This document shows positions 61,028-64,000 of a stretch of 64,000 nt of DNA, one piece after another. A program made the position numbers and the translations under genes. The notes under the pieces were generated by a model. The model saw only the letters and a list, made by a program, of their open reading frames with translations, was not told the DNA's origin and did not search any database. This stretch comes from CAWCAW01 sp963714125. GTDB taxonomy: Bacteria > Actinomycetota > Acidimicrobiia > Acidimicrobiales > UBA8190. The stretch covers positions 3,658,001 to 3,722,000 of the forward strand of contig OY970234.1 in the NCBI GenBank assembly GCA_963714125.1. Reading direction: 5' to 3'. How positions within the stretch are numbered: the stretch's first letter is position 1; the number at the start of each line of letters is the position of its first letter.

Positions 61028-62785
61028 CTACGTCCGGAATCCGGCCATCGGTGGTGGACCCGCCAGGGCAACTGCAGGGCGCTCGTCCAGCTCGTCAACG
61101 CCTATCCGGATAAATTCGTCTCCCCTGCGGGGGACGTTGGTGAGAGCGACGCCGAGCACGGGCGCCCGGAAGCGCCGCAATAGATCGCCCGCCTCTTTGG
61201 CTTGTTCGATCTTCGTAAAGGCGAACTCAGCCACGAGCAGCACCACGTCGACAGCCGGCAACAAGGCGATGGCGTCGTGAGCCGCCAACAGCGGAGGACC
61301 CTCGACGATGACGACGTCGGCGACCTCGCGGGCCGCCTCGATGATGGACGGTCCCTGGGCCACGACCTGCGACCGGGTTTGGAGCAGCTGGTCGAAGCGA
61401 AGTCCCGATACGCCGCGCACTTGGGACTGCGTGGTCCGAGGAGCAATGTCATCGGGTCCGAAGTTCCCGTCGGGAGGCAGCTCCGGCCCCGGCACGGTGC
61501 GGGACCGCCGCCAGGCGAGGTTGCCGATGCTCACCACCAAGGTGCTGGCCCCGGATTCGCCGTAGACGGCGGCCAGGTTGGCCACCAGGGGCGAGCGAGA
61601 AGGCTCGAGCCCGGGCGACACCACCAGCACGACCTGACGCTTGGTTCGCACCTTCGTCTCCGGGTACGGAGGCAAGGCGGAAGAGCCGTGGCCATTCCCG
61701 TTGCCGTTTCCATTTCCGTTTCCGCCGCCCGAGAATCCGCCGTAGTTGGTGGGGTTGAGAGCGGCCATATCGGCGGCCAGGGGCTCGAGGAGTACGGCGG
61801 TCTGCAGCAACCGATACGCCTCAGCCACGATCGAGGTCGGTTCCAACACCACGTCGAGTCTGGGCGGTCTCGATCGTCCGTTCAGGGTCTTGCCCACGCC
61901 GGCTCGGAGGGGAATCTCGGCCACCACCGGTAAGTCGAACGACGCCTCGGCGGCCCGCACGGACCGGAGCGTGCGGTCAGCCACCTCCACCAAAACGATG
62001 ATGGCCACGGCGATGAGGAGTCCGGCAAAGGCGGCACCGAGGATCTTGGTGGACCGGTGTCCCGCTACCGCCGCCACCCCCGACTTCTTCCCCAAGACAA
62101 CGGGGACAGCCGCGATGGCCGGTACGAGGACTCGGTAGCTCGGGGGATTGGGCCCGGTGAGGTCCAACTGGACCTGCGTACGGACGGCCGTGTTAAGCGC
62201 CGAGGAGAGTTGCTTCTTGCGTGCGTCGAGAAGCGCTCCCTCGCCGCCGGTCACGCCGCTGGCAAGCTGCGAGAGGACGGCGTTGAGTTGTTTCTCAAGG
62301 CTCGTCACGGTGGCCTTGTTGGCTGCCGTCAAATACGCATACGAAGTCTTGGCGTTGCTGTCGATGTAGGTGTTCACCGACTGGGCCACCGCGTTCACCA
62401 ACGTGACCGCCCCGGCCGAGGTCGACTGGATGGCAGTGATGGCAACGGCCTTAAGACCGAGCTTCTGTTTCTTCAGCCCAAGCGCGTTCTTGGCGTTGGT
62501 GACCGACACCTGCCCCGCCACCAACGCCTCAGGCTCGTTGACTGATTTGGCCGCCAATGCCAACACCGATGGGTTCTTGATGTCGAGAAAAAGACTGCCG
62601 AGACTGAGGTGGCCTTTACCCGCGGCAGGGGCGATGACCGTCGACGCTTCCCATATGGACCCGTGACCGGCCTTGGCCGACCCGCCTGAGGGCAGGATGA
62701 AACCAACCACGCCCCCCAGTACTGTCAAAAGGAGCAGCAGCCGCCAGCCGCGGAGCAGAGCCCCCCTGAAATCGACGGTGTCCAT
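61028..62785 (-). CDS. Wzz-like chain-length protein with degenerate BY-kinase domain
   Basis: A 585-residue protein. Membrane helices near 13-31 and 249-269 flank a periplasmic-type domain, the Wzz/Wzc plan. After TM2 come PVVAEIPL and EAYRLLQTAVLL, as in Wzc/CapAB-type tyrosine kinases. The kinase half is altered: where Walker A should read PGEGKS/T there is PGLEPSRSPLVANLA (391-405), the Walker A' aspartates are missing (STLVVSIGNLAW), and Walker B has E for D (VVIVEGPPLL). No Tyr cluster ends the protein. It likely regulates chain length without phosphorylation. A Gly-Asn linker lies at 353-367. Confidence 0.8.
   Translation of the reverse strand: MDTVDFRGALLRGWRLLLLLTVLGGVVGFILPSGGSAKAGHGSIWEASTVIAPAAGKGHLSLGSLFLDIKNPSVLALAAKSVNEPEALVAGQVSVTNAKNALGLKKQKLGLKAVAITAIQSTSAGAVTLVNAVAQSVNTYIDSNAKTSYAYLTAANKATVTSLEKQLNAVLSQLASGVTGGEGALLDARKKQLSSALNTAVRTQVQLDLTGPNPPSYRVLVPAIAAVPVVLGKKSGVAAVAGHRSTKILGAAFAGLLIAVAIIVLVEVADRTLRSVRAAEASFDLPVVAEIPLRAGVGKTLNGRSRPPRLDVVLEPTSIVAEAYRLLQTAVLLEPLAADMAALNPTNYGGFSGGGNGNGNGNGNGHGSSALPPYPETKVRTKRQVVLVVSPGLEPSRSPLVANLAAVYGESGASTLVVSIGNLAWRRSRTVPGPELPPDGNFGPDDIAPRTTQSQVRGVSGLRFDQLLQTRSQVVAQGPSIIEAAREVADVVIVEGPPLLAAHDAIALLPAVDVVLLVAEFAFTKIEQAKEAGDLLRRFRAPVLGVALTNVPRRGDEFIRIGVDELDERPAVALAGPPPMAGFRT
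61685..61729. repeat. Hexanucleotide repeat encoding a Gly-Asn linker
   Basis: Degenerate six-base units of the type CCGTTT/CCATTT code, on the minus strand, for a run of Gly-Asn dipeptides between the EAYR helix and the altered nucleotide-binding region. The copy number could vary by slippage. Confidence 0.6.
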
Positions 62786-62836
62786 CTTCCCCCGGCATCG
62801 TTGTGGCTTGGACCTATCTGCCTCACCAGCCGTACC

Positions 62837-62865
62837 AGACTACCTCCTGTCAGTGACTTTGCCGA
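62837..62865 (-). promoter_or_regulatory. Putative promoter of the Wzz-like gene
   Basis: On the minus strand TCGGCA and TAGTCT are separated by 17 bases, giving a leader of about 45 bases that ends in a G-rich ribosome binding site before the ATG at 62785. Confidence 0.4.
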
Positions 62866-63038
62866 TGGGCGGAAGCCGAAAAATCAGGCGATTTCGAATA
62901 GTCAAATGTGACGATGCCGACGTCCGGCCCCTTCTCATAACGTGCCTTTGAGGTGACACGACGCGCTCTCAGCGGCCCGTGAAGGGGTCTGTGGGGACGC
63001 GCTGTGGGCCTGGAAGCCGCCGGGGGGAACGAGCCGCC

Positions 63039-64000
63039 ATGGGGAACGCGGTCAAGGAGGTCGACGCGCCTACGGCGCGGCGCGCCGGTAGGTTGGGTGG
63101 CTTGAAACCGGTTCGTTCCCGTGGCATGAAGATGGCGGCCTGGGCTTCTCACTTCCGGTCCCGGGTGCTGTTCATGGTGCTGGACGCCATCGGCGTTCTC
63201 GCTGCTTACGGGGTGGCCGAGGTCACCTACTTCAGAGACAAGCCCCCCGCCGTGTACTGGCGGGACTTCGTGGTGTTCATCGTCATGGCACTGGTTTTCC
63301 ACCTCGTCACCAACCGTGTGCTCGGACTCTATGGCCGGATGTGGCGTCACGCCGGGATCGAAGAAGCCCGCCAGGTCGTGCTGTCCTCGGCGGTGGTTTT
63401 CTTGCTGCTCGTCGCCCTTCGCCCTCTGTGGCACATGGTGCGCTTGCCGTGGCATTCGGTGCGCCTCGAGCAAGTACCCCTCAATGTGGTCCTGTTCGGA
63501 CTGGCCTTCGCCACTATGGCCATGGGTGTCATCCGGTTCCACTCGCGGCTATTCGCTTGGCAACGAGGGGCGCGCCGCATCGGACTCAGAGTGGCCGTGA
63601 TCGGGAGTCGTGACGCCGGGGCCGCGGCCGTGCGCGAGATGTTGCGCAGCCCCGGGGCCGGGCTCGTCCCCGTGGCCGTGTTCGACGACGACGGGCACTC
63701 CCACGGGTTGTCGTTGCTCGGCGTGCCGGTGGTGGGCAAGATCGAAGACATCCCGACGGCCGTGAGCCGTTACGCCATCGGCCAAGTGCTCCTGGCCATT
63801 CCGAACGCCCCGCCCGAGCTCGTCGAACGAGCGTTGCAGGCATCCGAGCGCGCCGGCGTGCCCATGAAGATGATTCCGTCTGTGAAAGACGTCGTCGCTG
63901 GCAACCAACATTCGGTCACCATCCGCCAAGCACGCGAGCCGCGCATCGAAGACCTGTTGGGGCGCACGGCGGTGACGACCGACCTGCGCGCCGTACGAGC
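63039..64000 (+). CDS. CapD/FlaA1/PglF-type nucleotide-sugar 4,6-dehydratase, 3' end beyond window
   Basis: The frame is open to the window end (about 320 residues). Four membrane helices (first VLFMVLDAIGVLAAYGVAEV) lead to a small NAD-binding-like domain with RVAVIGSRDAGAAAVREML and FDDDGHSHGLSLLGVPVVG. Then comes IPSVKDVV, and at the edge PRIEDLLGRTAV, the link into the catalytic SDR domain of this family. The ATG at 63039 is preceded by GGGGGG. These enzymes make UDP-4-keto-6-deoxy-HexNAc, the substrate for the DegT aminotransferase at 9301-10428. The catalytic half is not visible here. Confidence 0.88.
   Translation, partial: MGNAVKEVDAPTARRAGRLGGLKPVRSRGMKMAAWASHFRSRVLFMVLDAIGVLAAYGVAEVTYFRDKPPAVYWRDFVVFIVMALVFHLVTNRVLGLYGRMWRHAGIEEARQVVLSSAVVFLLLVALRPLWHMVRLPWHSVRLEQVPLNVVLFGLAFATMAMGVIRFHSRLFAWQRGARRIGLRVAVIGSRDAGAAAVREMLRSPGAGLVPVAVFDDDGHSHGLSLLGVPVVGKIEDIPTAVSRYAIGQVLLAIPNAPPELVERALQASERAGVPMKMIPSVKDVVAGNQHSVTIRQAREPRIEDLLGRTAVTTDLRAVR

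Noticed and set aside
62953..62982. A third leaderless leader ORF (9 codons) before the CapD-like gene
   Set aside because: The gap to the -10-like TAACGT is nine bases and its stop is 56 bases from the gene start, so neither leaderless initiation nor coupling is well supported.

Overview
The window is GC-rich, densely coded DNA with many GTG and TTG starts, stop/start overlaps of the GTGA and ATGA type, and several start codons placed 4-9 bases after a TANNNT -10 box. This is the style of a high-GC actinobacterium, and a lineage such as Acidimicrobiia would fit, but no marker gene here fixes the taxonomy. Almost every gene belongs to one very large surface-polysaccharide or glycoconjugate locus. 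I saw no rRNA, tRNA, CRISPR array or transposase. No stretch longer than about 300 bases lacks a gene.

Layout. 1-5 kb: a truncated sulfotransferase, three glycosyltransferases (GTs) and a second sulfotransferase. 5-11.4 kb: a methyltransferase-GT fusion, a GT2, a GNAT acetyltransferase, a MraY/WecA-type phosphoglycosyltransferase, a DegT-type sugar aminotransferase and a rhamnosyltransferase-like GT2. 11.4-29.3 kb: a sulfotransferase and a membrane-protein block (two YfhO-like proteins, a paralogous pair of unknown GT-C-like proteins, two further GT-C candidates), plus a peptide-type solute-binding lipoprotein, a 2OG-Fe(II) oxygenase and a GT2-methyltransferase fusion. 29.4-37.6 kb: a tightly overlapping operon with a membrane GT2 and a GDP-heptose pathway (GmhA, epimerase, GmhB, transaldolase-like protein, methyltransferase, HddA, HddC), followed by a methyltransferase and a DxD protein. 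37.6-42.3 kb: a secreted SGNH hydrolase with a clear terminator, a third YfhO and an alkaline-phosphatase-superfamily enzyme. 42.3-52.9 kb: one long minus-strand operon with four sulfotransferases, a double GT2, a methyltransferase and two copies of a Wzm/Wzt-type ABC exporter. 52.9-64 kb: a tandem double GT4, methyltransferase, polysaccharide deacetylase, GT4, asparagine-synthase-like amidotransferase, a membrane protein, a Wzz-like protein with a degenerate tyrosine-kinase domain, and the start of a CapD/PglF-type dehydratase.

How it may work together (inference): a lipid-linked glycan containing amino sugar and heptose is started by the MraY-like enzyme and built by the soluble GTs. It is then methylated, amidated, acetylated and sulfated, exported by the Wzm/Wzt transporter, and modified outside by YfhO/GT-C enzymes that use undecaprenyl-phosphate sugars made by the membrane GT2.

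Most notable signals: a 2219-bp direct duplication of the exporter pair with only six differences, all silent; seven sulfotransferases; a transaldolase-like gene inside the heptose operon; a chain-length protein whose kinase domain has lost its nucleotide-binding motifs; and a symmetric divergent promoter at 57.7 kb whose two predicted transcripts would each begin at a GTG.
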